Position numbers and translations under genes: made by a program. The notes under the pieces were generated by a model. That model saw nothing but the letters and a program-made list of their open reading frames with translations. It ran no database searches and was not told the DNA's origin. Below, piece after piece: positions 1-12,600 of a DNA stretch of 64,000 nucleotides (position 1 is its first letter; the number at the start of each line of letters is the position of its first letter). Origin of the DNA: Acanthochromis polyacanthus (lineage: Eukaryota > Chordata > Actinopteri > Pomacentridae); assembly GCF_021347895.1 (NCBI RefSeq), contig NC_067125.1, positions 5,722,268-5,786,267 on the forward strand. Direction: 5' to 3'.

Positions 1-428
1 GAAGGGTTTGTCCGTCTTTACATACAGCCCACAGCTGGACTGCAGAGTGAAGGAAAAGCTAGAGCTCAGTATATGTGGGAACTCCTCTGAGATCGTTGGC
101 AAAGCTCCAGGAGACGACCTCATGATGCTGGTTGAGAGAATTCAGAGTGTGCAAAGCTTTTGCATATTTTTAACACGTTTTTAAGCATATTTTGCTTTTC
201 TTACTCTTTTTATGCATACTACAGAGTTCCATTAGTACTATTTCCAAGTGTTTTGACTTTGGCAATGTTCTTAAATGTAGAAAACACAACAAAAAAGAAA
301 AACTCTTGAACGAGTAGGCGTGTCCAAACTGGTACTGTATGGGAAAATACACATTTCAGAGTATTCGGTTTCGTATTGTTTTGGGAAACATTTTGAAAAA
401 ATGCACATGTAGGGACTTGCACATTTAC
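1..428. other. a2m intron 19 sequence to the window edge
   Basis: No A2M exon 20 could be recognised here on the minus strand, so intron 19 probably continues past the edge. A plus-strand frame is open from base 2 to about 178 without resemblance to any family I know. It is treated as chance. Confidence 0.4.
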
Positions 429-654
429 CATAATGCATTTGGAGAGATAATTGAAGACAGTGGCTTTGAGTGTGAACACCTCCCCTCGGATGACTGAGTA
501 TGGCAAGGTGAGACTGACAAAGAACGGCTGGAAGACTGTAAGTCCTGTGTTGGGGGACACACCAAAGCCCACAGAGGAGACACAGAACGCTCCAGCTGCC
601 CACTTAGTGATGGTGTCAGGCACCGTCTTCCCCACATCCACTGCCCCACTGTCT
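429..654 (-). CDS. a2m: a2m exon 19: end of MG6 and start of MG7
   Basis: 226 nt, in phase 2, out phase 0 (acceptor TTTACAG|A, donor ATG|GTAAAT). Encodes [34 protein letters not shown], then [20 protein letters not shown] and NYLSKCIM, aligning residue by residue with human A2M around VTVPDTITEWKAGAFC and [25 protein letters not shown]. The next exon was not found in the remaining 428 bp. Confidence 0.95.
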
Positions 655-3600
655 CTGTAAAACAGACAAACAATAGTAACATGAAAGACAAACTGCATCG
701 ACAGGTCATGAGACATTATTTGGACATGGGGCGTGGCACATAACAGAAAGCTCCTTTCTCTGCTCAGTAAACATCATTCTAATATGACCACTACTCTATG
801 TTACTTGCTAATAGATTTGGCTAATTCACTTCATTGGAATCCATGACCAAGCTGCACATACCTCTAGCAAGGATCAAAAACAGCATCTTCAGTGGTAGAC
901 AGGTATTTCCCACCTGTACCCCAAAATAACTTCTAACAACACTGTTACAGAGGCCCACGATGGAAGACGCAACCAGTTAGCAGGCCCAACAGCTGCAAAG
1001 TTTGATAAAGTATCTTCAATCTGATCTAAAGGTTAGGGCTGAATAGGGAGGGAAATTTCTTAGGAATCCATTTAATGGCTGTGGAGACATTTACCTCAAA
1101 ACCATTTTCAACCGCAGGGTTGGCACTGGAAGAAAGGTCAAGAGGCTCACTGTGGTCAGTAGGATTCATCAACTAAATTTTGTGCCAATGTGTCCAGTAG
1201 ATGCTGACACATTTCACAGATGTGACATAATATTTCACTAAAGCCAAAAAAGTAGCATGTTCACCTTCTACTTTAGCAAAAGTCACATATCACCCATGTC
1301 ATTGCAATTCTAGCCACCACAAAAATGCAGTATTTAGTCAAACAGTTAGTATGATCTTTCAGTCTAATGTCACTGACACGCTGACATATTAAAAAAAGAA
1401 AACTGTAAACCCAATAATGGCATAAGAGAAAAGTTGCAGGTGGTGATTCATCCCATGAGGAACACAAATGTCTGAAACATCTCAGTCACTATTAGATCAC
1501 AATGACATTTTGTACAAGTGTTGCATTGACACTAGGGCTGGCCCGAAGAGTGGTTTCTGGTCTCCGGATATTCGGGACCTATTAAAGACAAATATCTGAA
1601 TATTCGTTCCACCCCGTAACGTCCGGGGGTGGGGGTGGGGGGGTGGGGGGGTGGGGGGGTGGAGTCTGAGTACTTGGATCCTTTCGTCTTGTGTTTATGC
1701 AACGAAGTGAAGCGTGACGTCAGAGTCGGCAGGAACCCGGCCATTTGGGTGGTGGTAACAAACACAACGGGATGAGCCGAAGTGGGCCGAAGGCGAAGGT
1801 AAGAGACGAGCTCCGAATATTCCTGTTTTCGTCTGGGGGGAGAAGGGGGTGATCACATAGACATATGTGTATGTTTATGTGATCACACGAAGGCGGAGGG
1901 AAGACAGTAACGCCGCATATTCTTTCCGACCGGTAACGTCCGACTGGTGCGGGGGGGGATTCGTACCACAATTAATATCCAGATACCGCAGTAGCGAACG
2001 AATATTCAGATATTCGGGTCCAGCCCTACAGACCACCATTGCTCATGTGGTTATAAACAGATCAATATATATTACATGGAGAAAATAAAGGGTTAGGTGT
2101 TAAAAAAACAAAACAACTAACATTTATAAGCTTATGATAACTTCCACTCTCAATAAACAAGCTTCTCTTATAAGTGATGGTGTTCTACGTGAACCCAGTT
2201 TTTGACTAAAGGTAAAACACTTTTGGTTTCTGCACACACAAGACTTCTGTACTATAATCAGGGTGTCAAGAGTATCGATTACACAAAACAAACAATCTAA
2301 AGACGTGACCTTTGTCTCTGGAATATTGGAATGAATGAAAATGAACCTTTATTTAACATTTTATAGACTGAAAGATTCAAAGTCATCGTTCTTGTTAACA
2401 CAGACTCCAGGAGTGTTCAAAATGCACAAACGCCTGAGAAAAAACACTGGTTTGTTCATATCTTGTGACATATTACCCCACAGGAACTAGGTCCCAGATC
2501 CAGGTCTCAGGAAAGAACGTTCTGACGGTCTTCTTATTCTCCTCCTCTTTCTCTCTCAGGACACCACCAGAGTTCTGTGGCATCATGTTGAAGGCCATAG
2601 GAACAGGAGAGTCTACGACATCTAGGAACACAAGGATAAAAACAAAATCAGTACACAAGCATACTTACCCAACAGAAAACAGCTCCCAGATCCAGGTCTC
2701 AGGGAAGTGTGTTCTAATAGTCTCCTTGGTGTTTCCAGCAAGCTGATCATCAGGAGAATGAAAACGTCCACCCGCCGGCGCTGCAATTAATAAGCCTCCA
2801 TATTACAGTGACTGGTAAGGTAGTTATCACGGAGCATATATTCAACAGACAATACCCGTGACCAATTATAAAACATACCCGCATCAAATAAGATATAATC
2901 GTAGGCTCTTTCACGGCAGTCATGAGGTTTTTTCACATCAGAGTTCGTCATGATTTTGATTCCAATTTCCTAGAAGTGGGGAGCGAAAGAAACAGGAGAA
3001 GCCATAAGATATATACCATTCCATCCTTACAGATGACACAGAATTACACAGAGGACAATTCTTCAACTCAAGTGCTCTGCTTTAAATAGAAATCTAACTG
3101 GTATTAACAGAGACAGAGATTGAAAACAAAGTGAAAACTGAGATAGAAATGAGGTGAGAGAGACGGATCCAAAGCAACAGAGAATAGAGACACTTGGTCA
3201 CAGCAATGACAGGAAAAGAGAGAGGACAGACATAAAGCTGGTAAAGTTAAAACAGACAGATACAGGGATGATGGAGTTGGACAGATTGCTGGAAAAACAA
3301 ATACAAAGTATGCATAGTCCCGTCTAAATTTACAGTCTGATGCAAATTATTGATCATTATTACTGCCAATATCTACTGAAGCTGATTAAAAAAGACAAAT
3401 CTCTACTTTAAAGATGCTGTAGACATCATTCTTCTGATCAGAATTTCCAAAGAAGACGGATCGTGAGCCTCGATTAAGTGCCCGAAACTTGGGAGCACTG
3501 TCTTGTGCTGCTGTTGGTGCTGCTGTTGGTGGTGCTGCTGGTGCTGCTGGTGCTGCTGGTGCTGCTGCGATTTCAATCTCTGGCTCTGGTACTGGCATGC

Positions 3601-6600
3601 GGAAGCAGGGATATGGCTCGAAGTCGTCCACCTCGTAGGAGTAACCCGACAGCTTCTGAACAGGCAGCTGGCTGTACATCTGCACAGAAACACTCGCGTA
3701 AATGATGATATTGATGTAAAAACCTAAACCTGCAGAGTCCACAGGAGTCACCTGAATCTGAAAAGACAAGCTGTAATCAAAACATTTTTTATGTTCAATC
3801 CTAACTGGTCAAAATGCTGTTAAGAGGAAAGCTATCAGGCCGCTTGTTTTCTTTACGAGTCTACACAACAAATCTTTAACGCTGATAATGTCGTTTACAT
3901 TTTATCAGAGTAGTTAAATAATAAGGGGATCTTCTGAAAAAGTCTTATTTTTCAAAATCCACACTGGATGGCTGAAAACAGTTTTTGTCACCATTCATTT
4001 GTGTTTAAGCTGCACATCTTGAGTCAACAGAGAATTCCAGCTAAAGCATCACTCAGCAACAGAACTGCAACGTAATGAGAAGATGAACCATTTTTAACTG
4101 GCTTTGAATCAGCAAAAGCAGCAAAAGAGCAGTTGATTAAAACTTTAAGAGAACACAGCGTGGCTCCACCAAAAATCACACAGGAAGACGCAGAAAATGG
4201 TGGGAGCAGTGGTCTAATGACTATTTCCAATGCTACATATATTCCATATTACCATCAGTAACTTAAACCTAGTGGTAAAACAGGGTAAGGTTAGTGGGGA
4301 CTGTACAATTTGAGAAATTTAGAACCATAACAGGCTATGATGTGGGTTGTACTCAGTTTGATATGTCAGCATTGAGTGGGAGCTTAACCAAACTGAAATG
4401 ATTTTAATATGTACAGTGTACCAAAAAGCATTTATTTGTAGGGAAAACCAAATTGCGGTGCAGTTTTGGACTGGATAAATTACTACCATGTTCTACTTTT
4501 GCCATCTGGGAGATTGACACAACACCAGTTCTAAAGTTTGGACACAGATGATTGCTGTCATACATAGTCGACACTGAGTTCCTGCTCAGCCTGCAGCAGG
4601 AGGACACTCTGGTCGATCGCTCTGACGGAGCACATGGAACCTGGGTGAGCCTGGAGGCTCAGTGTGGTCTTCTCCGCTGGAAGCTCCTGGAGAGATGAGA
4701 ACTTCAAAGACACCTGCACAGGCGACAGCAAGTTGGAGATTTATTAGCTTGGCAGCAGATTAAATCGAATTCGTTCACCTCATGTCTGTTCCCAATCTAC
4801 AATACACGTCTTTGTACTTTACTAGTGATGGAAAAATACTGAAGATTGTCCAGTCCGTGTGATTCTTTTTCACCCGCAACTACATATTCAAGTTGCACTG
4901 TATTCTTCTAATGTGGTGATGAGCTACCTTGTTGTTAAGGCAGAGCTGAATGGGGAAGTCCAGGCTGTCGGCCACAGCCTCTCCACTGGGCATCACAGTG
5001 TAAACTACCACCTGGGCAAATGGTGCCAGATTTGTCATCTGACTGAGTGGTACGGACAACTCTCCTTTGTTGACTGAGGCATGAAACACAGAGAGACAAA
5101 GGGATGTGACATGTAGCAGCATGGCATTAATATTAAAATACAAAAAACACAAACAATATTCTCTTGCTTTGCCAACATGTACAAAGAATAAAGTACTACG
5201 TCAGCCTGAAGCCCACCTTGACAACAGGCAACTTGTGATGAGCTTCAAGCACTTGACAGTAGGCAATAAAGACTAATAGTGGACTTATTCTATCTTTCAG
5301 CTATTGTTAACAAATCCCAGATAAGATGAACACTAAAAGTGTAGGCCCAGTACTTCCAGTCTTTCCCAGTGTCTCTGTGGCTGTCAAGCAAACATCTTTT
5401 ATGCAGTATTTTCTGACATCACTGAGCAAATAAAATGGTCTGAAGAAGCTCGATTTCTGCACCTTCTTTAGGCTTCAGAAACTCTGGCTTATAAAAGAAT
5501 ATGGTGGTGCAGGACTTTTGGCTGGAAGACCAGGGTTTGAGGCCTGGTAATGGCTACAAATCCATTTTTACATTTGCCTTGAAATGTGTGCTCATGCGGT
5601 AAAAGGGGCTTATAGCAGAGACAGGAGATGGAGAAGAACTCCTGTTGGCAGAACATAGTCAATGTTTGCTGTGGTCGATTTTATGGGATCCTTTGACAGT
5701 AAGAGAATGATAAAATTCTTAACCCTTCTTCTTATGCTTTTTATTATTATTATTATTTATTATTACTCGATCTTTGTACTTTTAGGGTTTAATGTTTTAC
5801 ATATTTTAACCTTTATTTTAACTTATTTTTACATTATTTATTTTATTCTATTTATTTATTTCAGTCCTAGTGTTCCTCGGTGCCTCGCCATGTCTTGATG
5901 ATGTCATGTTGTGTGGGTGTGTGAGTGTGTGTGTGTGTGTGTGTGTGAATGGCTGTCTATATGTAGGGAGGGTGGAGAGTTGTTTTGTTGTTTTTTTTTT
6001 AATTGTATTTTTTTATTGCCTTCTTTGTTTTTAATTCTTGTAAAGGACTTTGTGTTGTTCTGCATGAAAAGTGCTATACAAATAAATAAAGTTTAAGGTT
6101 TGAAAACATTACCAGGCTTAGTCTTTAAGGTGAGCATTTGTCTTAATTGTTCAAAAAATATTAGCTTACCAGTTCCTGCTTTAACAGTCACTGGGACACG
6201 ACCGTTTAGCACAATTGCTCCTCTGGACAGCACCTATAAAGAAAAACAAGGCAGGCAGAGAAATGTATCCATGCACACTATCGTTCAAAAGTATTGGGTC
6301 ACCAACACTTTTATTCATGTGCTAACATAACCGCACAAGAGTTTTCTAATCATCAATGAGCCTTTCAACAGCATTAGCTAACACAATGTAGCATTAGAAC
6401 ACAGGAGTGATGTTGCTGGAAATGTTCCTCTGTACCCCTATGGAGATATTCCATTAAAAATCAGCTGTTTCCAGCTAGAATAGTCATTTACCACATTAAC
6501 TATGTCTAGAAAAAGCTGATTTTCTTTCAAAAATAAGTACATTTCTAAGTGAACCTAAACTTTTGAACGGTAGTATATGTTTCACACATAAATGATGAAG

Positions 6601-9600
6601 AATTCTATCATTTTTTTTATACATTTGTTGAAAAAAAAAAACAGTTCTGTTGATTTCTTTGGCAAAAGACTGCTGAGACCCCGTCTCCTGTTTGTTTGTT
6701 GTTTAGGTGGGTGAGATGTGTGATCTGAGTGCAGTGTGGACGTTACAGCCAGTCTCTGTGATATGATGTCTATCTACATTCAGTTAATACAAACAAACTG
6801 CAAACAGATGCATATGACCAGATATAATTCTAAAAGTGTAAATACATTTACCAGGGATGTGTTAAATGATAGATAATAGCTCCTATACCACATACCAGGT
6901 AAAAGAAGTCGAGGACCTCCTGTCCCTTCTTCAGCTCATCCCCCTGGATGATGTACTGAGCACGCACAGCTGTATCTTTGTCACAGGAGAGCTTCCCTTT
7001 GACCTGCATGACCTTCAGAAAACTGCTGCTCTTGGAGTAGAATGGTGTGACATGGTGGTGGGCTGACCTGTATTCTGGTCTCCGTAGATTATGCACATAT
7101 GGATGATGATCCGTCGTATTTTTGGAACTCGCCTGTTGACAAGGTCAAAGACCATTTTTTTCACTCCAATATAAACCTCCAGTTTCCAGACATGACCAAC
7201 ATACAGACTTCCATCCTTCCTACACTCTGCTGCTAGCTCTTTCCATACCTTCAGTCGGATCTAAATATCAAACAGGCGTCTTTTAGGTATCGGGGATCAT
7301 TTCATTTGAGCTCAATTTGAAAACCTGGCTTTGATGAATCCCAGTGTGAACTGAGCAATACACAGTACAATCACAGCAAATTGAGCAGGAGACGCCGTAA
7401 AAAGATCCAGTCTGAGACCAGCAGGAGTCTCGTTAAAGGACAGACGAGTGTCTTTCATTCGGAATAACTGATCTCCAAGGTGAAAGTATTTTTATTTCTT
7501 GAAAAAAAAACAGCGATTATATCCGTTGACGTCAGCTCTTTTCACTAGATTTTAGGCAATTGTGGGCTACCTTTGAAATGATAGATACACCAATCAGGCA
7601 TAACATTATGACCACCTGCCTAATATTGTGTTGGTCCCTGCACTGCTGTCAAAACAGTACACCTGCACGGGTCCACTACACCCCTGAAGGTGTGCTGTGG
7701 TATCTGGCACCAACATGTTAGCTGGAGATCCTTAATGTTATGGAAGTTGTGAGGTGAGGCCTCCATGGATCAGACCTGTTTGTTCAGAACATCCCACAGA
7801 CACTGGATTGGACGGAGAGCTGGGGAATTTGGAGGCCAAGTCAACACCTCAAACTCATTGTTCTCCTCAAATCATTCCTGAACCATTTTTGCTTTTTGAC
7901 ATAGCACATTATCCTGCTGAAAGAGGCCACAGCCATCAAGGAACACAGTTTCCATGAAAGGGTGTCCATGGTCTGCAGCAATGGCCATAGGTGGGTGCTA
8001 AGTGTTACAGTAACATCCACATGGATGGCAGGACCCAAGGTTTCCCTGCAGAACATTACCCAAAGCATCACACTGCCTCCACCGGCTTTCCTTCTTCCCA
8101 CAGTGCATCTTGGTGCCATGCGTTCCCCAGGTAAGTGATGCAGACACAGTGATCCAGCCATCCACATGATGTAAAAGAAAACATGATTCATCAGACTAGA
8201 CCACCTTCTTCCATTGCGCTGTGGTGGTCCAGTTCTGATGTCCACTGTTGGTGCTTTCGGCGGTGCACAGGAATCAGCATGGACACCCTGACTGGTCTAC
8301 AGCTATGCAGCTCCAAACACAACAAACTGCAATGCTCTGTGTATTCTGACACCTTTCAATCAGAACCACAATTAACTTCTTCAGCTATTTGAGCAACAGT
8401 AGCTGGTCTGTTGGATCAGACCACATGGACCAGCCTTCAGTCTCCTCATGCATCAATGAGCCTTGGCCGTCCATGACCCTGTCACCGGTACACCACTGTT
8501 CCTTCCTTGTATTACTTTTGATAGATCCTGACCACTGCAGAGCAAGAAAAACCCACAAGAGCTGCAGTTCTGGAGATGCTCTGACCCAGTCTTCTAGCCA
8601 GCACAATCTTGTCAAACTTGATCAAGTCCTTACATTTCCCATTTTTCCTGCTTCTAACACATCAACTTTGAGGTGCCATAATGAAGACAGAATCGGTGTT
8701 ATTCACTTCACCTGTCAGTGGTCAGAATGTGATGCCTGATCGGTGTATGAGTTTAATTCAATCTTGATGGTAAAACTGATGAATACTGAACTGGTTGTTA
8801 AGGAAAGTCCTTCATGTAATTGACTCCACTGAAACTAAAATATCCTTGGAGACAACAAATCACTACAGAAAGCAGTAGCTTACCACCAGGTAGATGCTGT
8901 CCTTCCAGAGCGAGGTGTCCAGAGAGAACAAAGCCATACCTTTCCCGTCTGTGGTCAACATTAGTTTTTGTAACTCCCCAGCAGACAGGTACACTGGCTC
9001 ATTGGAGGCTGGTTTATTGTCCGGACCGACCACTTTGATCTGTAAAACAAATCAGAAAATAAGAGCAGGATTTCAGGATGCATCTAGATGAAACATTCAT
9101 CATTCTCTATTGCTGGAACAATTATACATTACAGTGCTCCAGTCCTGCTATAATGGTGAACTTTAAGGTACTGATCATCGAAGGTTTTCCACCCATTACA
9201 AGAATGAAGATGCATCCTTTGGTTAAATTATTATTACTAACTATCCACACACTATCCAGTCAGGTAGAATTTGAAGTGCTGGTTGCATCAGAGGTATGAA
9301 GTCTCCAAATTTTCACCAAAATTTTCAGAGCATCAAAGTAAATCCAGGAGTTAAGTCCTTCTCATTTTCTACACAGATTCATTTAGGTGATGGACACAAA
9401 CCGAGGGCTGAACAACTCATCAATGTCAAATAAACAAGAACATTTGAACCTAACAGCAAATCACAAAGGCTTCAGTTTGGGATATAACACTTGCAGCTGA
9501 TAAATATTGAGATTAATGCTGTAATTCATCATTTAGTTCAAGCAGACTGAAACATTTAGGGCTTGTTAAAATGTCCACTATGACTCCACTAAATATAAAA

Positions 9601-12600
9601 ACCCAGTCTCAGTGTCCAATAGCCACACCTCGTACATTTTGCAGTTCATCTGACCCAAGGGTGAAGGTGTCATGGTAGTGGTTTGACAAATTCATGCTCT
9701 CCTTTTGTGATGATCACATGTTTTGATGATGTCTCATGTGGTAATATTTTATCACATTTTAAATCTAATAGGCAAAGAAAATAGAAGTTTGATTTTTGCA
9801 GACACATAAAAAATTATATTTTCCCCCAAATCATTTATCTATATGAAACTCAAAAGTCCTTTAGGTGAGAAACATTCAGTCACAAAGCTTACAATCTGTC
9901 CTGTGCACTGTAGGCTCATGTAGAATCTCTATTTACATCAGTTCATTTGCTACAGATCTGTCTTCATTCCACTGATTGGCTACTTTTCCATGACAATCAT
10001 AACTGACGCTTATCTATTCAGGAGCTATCTGTCATCACCAATCTGATGTCTCAGCAACAGTGCTGGGATGATTAAAACTGTTCGACAAAGAGTATTTTAC
10101 ACTGTCTGAGAATAAAGCGGTGTATGGAGAATGGATGGATATTGCTTTTATTTTATTTTATTAAATGTTAAGAAAAAAACAGCAGCTCCTCCTCCCACTT
10201 TAAAAAGCACTTACAGCCTTTCACAGTCAGAGACCAACTTCCCTTAAAGTAGCACATAAAACCAACCTAGCTGCTGTGTTTCCATGATGTTTGTCATTTC
10301 CATTCATTTTCACAGTTTCAGTGTTGACTGGAGCTTTTTCAGTTCCATCATCTAATTGTGCATTCTTTGATGCACATCAGATGGACGTTTATCACAAACT
10401 TTTTTTCTTGAAATTCAGCAAAACAAAATTCAGCAAAAATGTACATTAGATTTGGATAAAAAAATTAAAAAAAACTAGTGAATGAAGCAAGCAATTGTGT
10501 GCTAGCAGCTCTTATGAGCCCGTACTTGAACCTGTACAAAGTAATGATTTGAGCTACTTAGCCTGTCAGCAAGCTAACATGCCAACAGTGTTAGCATGCT
10601 GATCTTTACCAGAAATACACCACCGCTCAAAAGTTTGGGGTCACCCAGACAATTTCATGTTTTCCATGAAAACCCACACTTTTATCCATGTGCTAACATA
10701 ACTGCACAAGGGTTTTCTAATCATCAATGAGCCTTTCAGCACCATTAGCTAACACAATGTAGCATTAGAACACAGGAGTGATGGTTGCTGGAAATGTTCC
10801 TCTGTACCCCTATGGAGATATTCCATTAAAAATCAGCTGTTTCCACATAGAACAGTCATTTACCACATTAACAATGTCTACACTGGATTTATCATTCACT
10901 TCATATTATCTACATTGAAAAAACTGCTTTTCTTTCAAAAATATGGGCATTTTTAAGTGACCCCAAACTTTTGAATGGTAGTCTATTTACCAGGTTATTT
11001 TAGTGAGCTAACATTCAGCTCTATCAGCTTAGCAAATGTTAACATACTTCACAGACTGCATCAAAAGTGACTTGCTGATGCAGTGCGTTGCACTGAATTC
11101 AGGGAACTATTAAAATCATGAGGATTCATTCCCTGGGCTCCATAGATATCTGTACCAAACACCTTAGCAATAGCAATGATAAATGCCAAGATAACCTTCT
11201 AAAACCAAAAATCTCCACCTCACAGGCAGTGCAAAAGAAAAAGTCAGAAGATCCCAATAGCATAATTGTGGGGATGAATCCTGCTGATGTCTGTAAAAGT
11301 GCTACAGAATAAAAGATTCATACATCTCTGTCCAGTGCTGACAGCAGACTGGTCATTCATGAGACTGATTACCTTTCCCTCAAACGGGATGCCAGGCCTG
11401 TATGCTGCAGGAACATCCTCAAAGCTGACAGTTCTGATGTGGCTGTTGAAGGTGGCCCTCCCATTGCCTTTAAGGATGACCCCTAGATGGAAGTCAACAT
11501 TTGGTTACAACCCATGAGGAACTAGTGCTGCTAACAGCATGAACTGAATCTGGCTATCAGTCAGCCTACCTGTGCCATACTCCTCCATTTCTGCAGACAC
11601 CTGAAAATTGTCAGCGTACATGGTCTTGTCGAGAGCAAATGCTGTCAGATTCACAGTTTGCGTAGCACATCCACTTTTATCCGTCTAGCAGACAATTAAA
11701 AGGTAAATTGCAATTAAAATATATACATATATGTGAAAGAGGACTGTCATTACAGCAAGTGATATTTTGTTTACGTTTGGGATACTCACAGTCAAGTGGT
11801 AAGTCCTGCAGATGTCAGGTCCTGCGGAACGTGAATACCAGTAGCGGACAGTGCGTCGACAAAACTCTGCCTTCACCGAACCAATAACTGGCTTTCCATA
11901 GGTGTACCTGTTGGAAATGACACAAGAATGCAGAGACTGTTATTGCAGGAAATGATTAGATCATCTCAAATGCAGATCCCATTCTCAAGACTGTTCTGTT
12001 TAAGTGGGACACTCACTTTCCACAAACCCTAAGCGTTGCCTCCTCATCCAGGATGGTTATCACACTGGGCAGCTTCACATTTACTTCAAACTTTGGCAAA
12101 ACTAAAGCAAAAGAAACAGAAATGAGGTCTCCCAGCTAAAAACTCACATATAGAGTAATTACTTTTGTAAATGAGATATTTCTGTGTTTTGTTTAAAACT
12201 ATGCACCACACCATATTCCTTGATCTCAAAGCTGTGAGATATTTCCTCTCCTTTGTCTGTTAAGGCAGTGATCATGTAGGTTCCTTGTACCGCCTCAGGT
12301 ATCATGGGGTGTGACAGGTCGAGGATGCCGCTAACAAGGGCCCTGTCCAACCACTGGGCAATGCGATTGGAATTGGGATCCTGCATACATCAAAGAGAAA
12401 TGCACACGTTTGAAGGCTGCTCCATTCTGTATGATGTTAAATGTGCTGTGTGTACAATTGTAATCAGATTACTGCATCGTTTAAATTACACTGATCGCTT
12501 AAATTTTTGTTCATGACCCAGTCTACATGTAGCTTTCCGGTGGTTCATCTCAGTGACCCTGAACTGGACAGTGCTGATGGCACAAAAAGGTGAAAAATTA

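Noticed and set aside
2..178. Open plus-strand frame at the window edge, containing KEKLELSICGNSSEIVGKAP
   Set aside because: No family recognised, no start or donor that fits, and the opposite strand is within an a2m intron. The truncated edge prevents a decision.
2477..2780. Assembly duplication as the cause of the two bait exons
   Set aside because: The copies differ in length and in most bait residues and codons while keeping phase and the conserved block. An assembly error would give near-identical copies.
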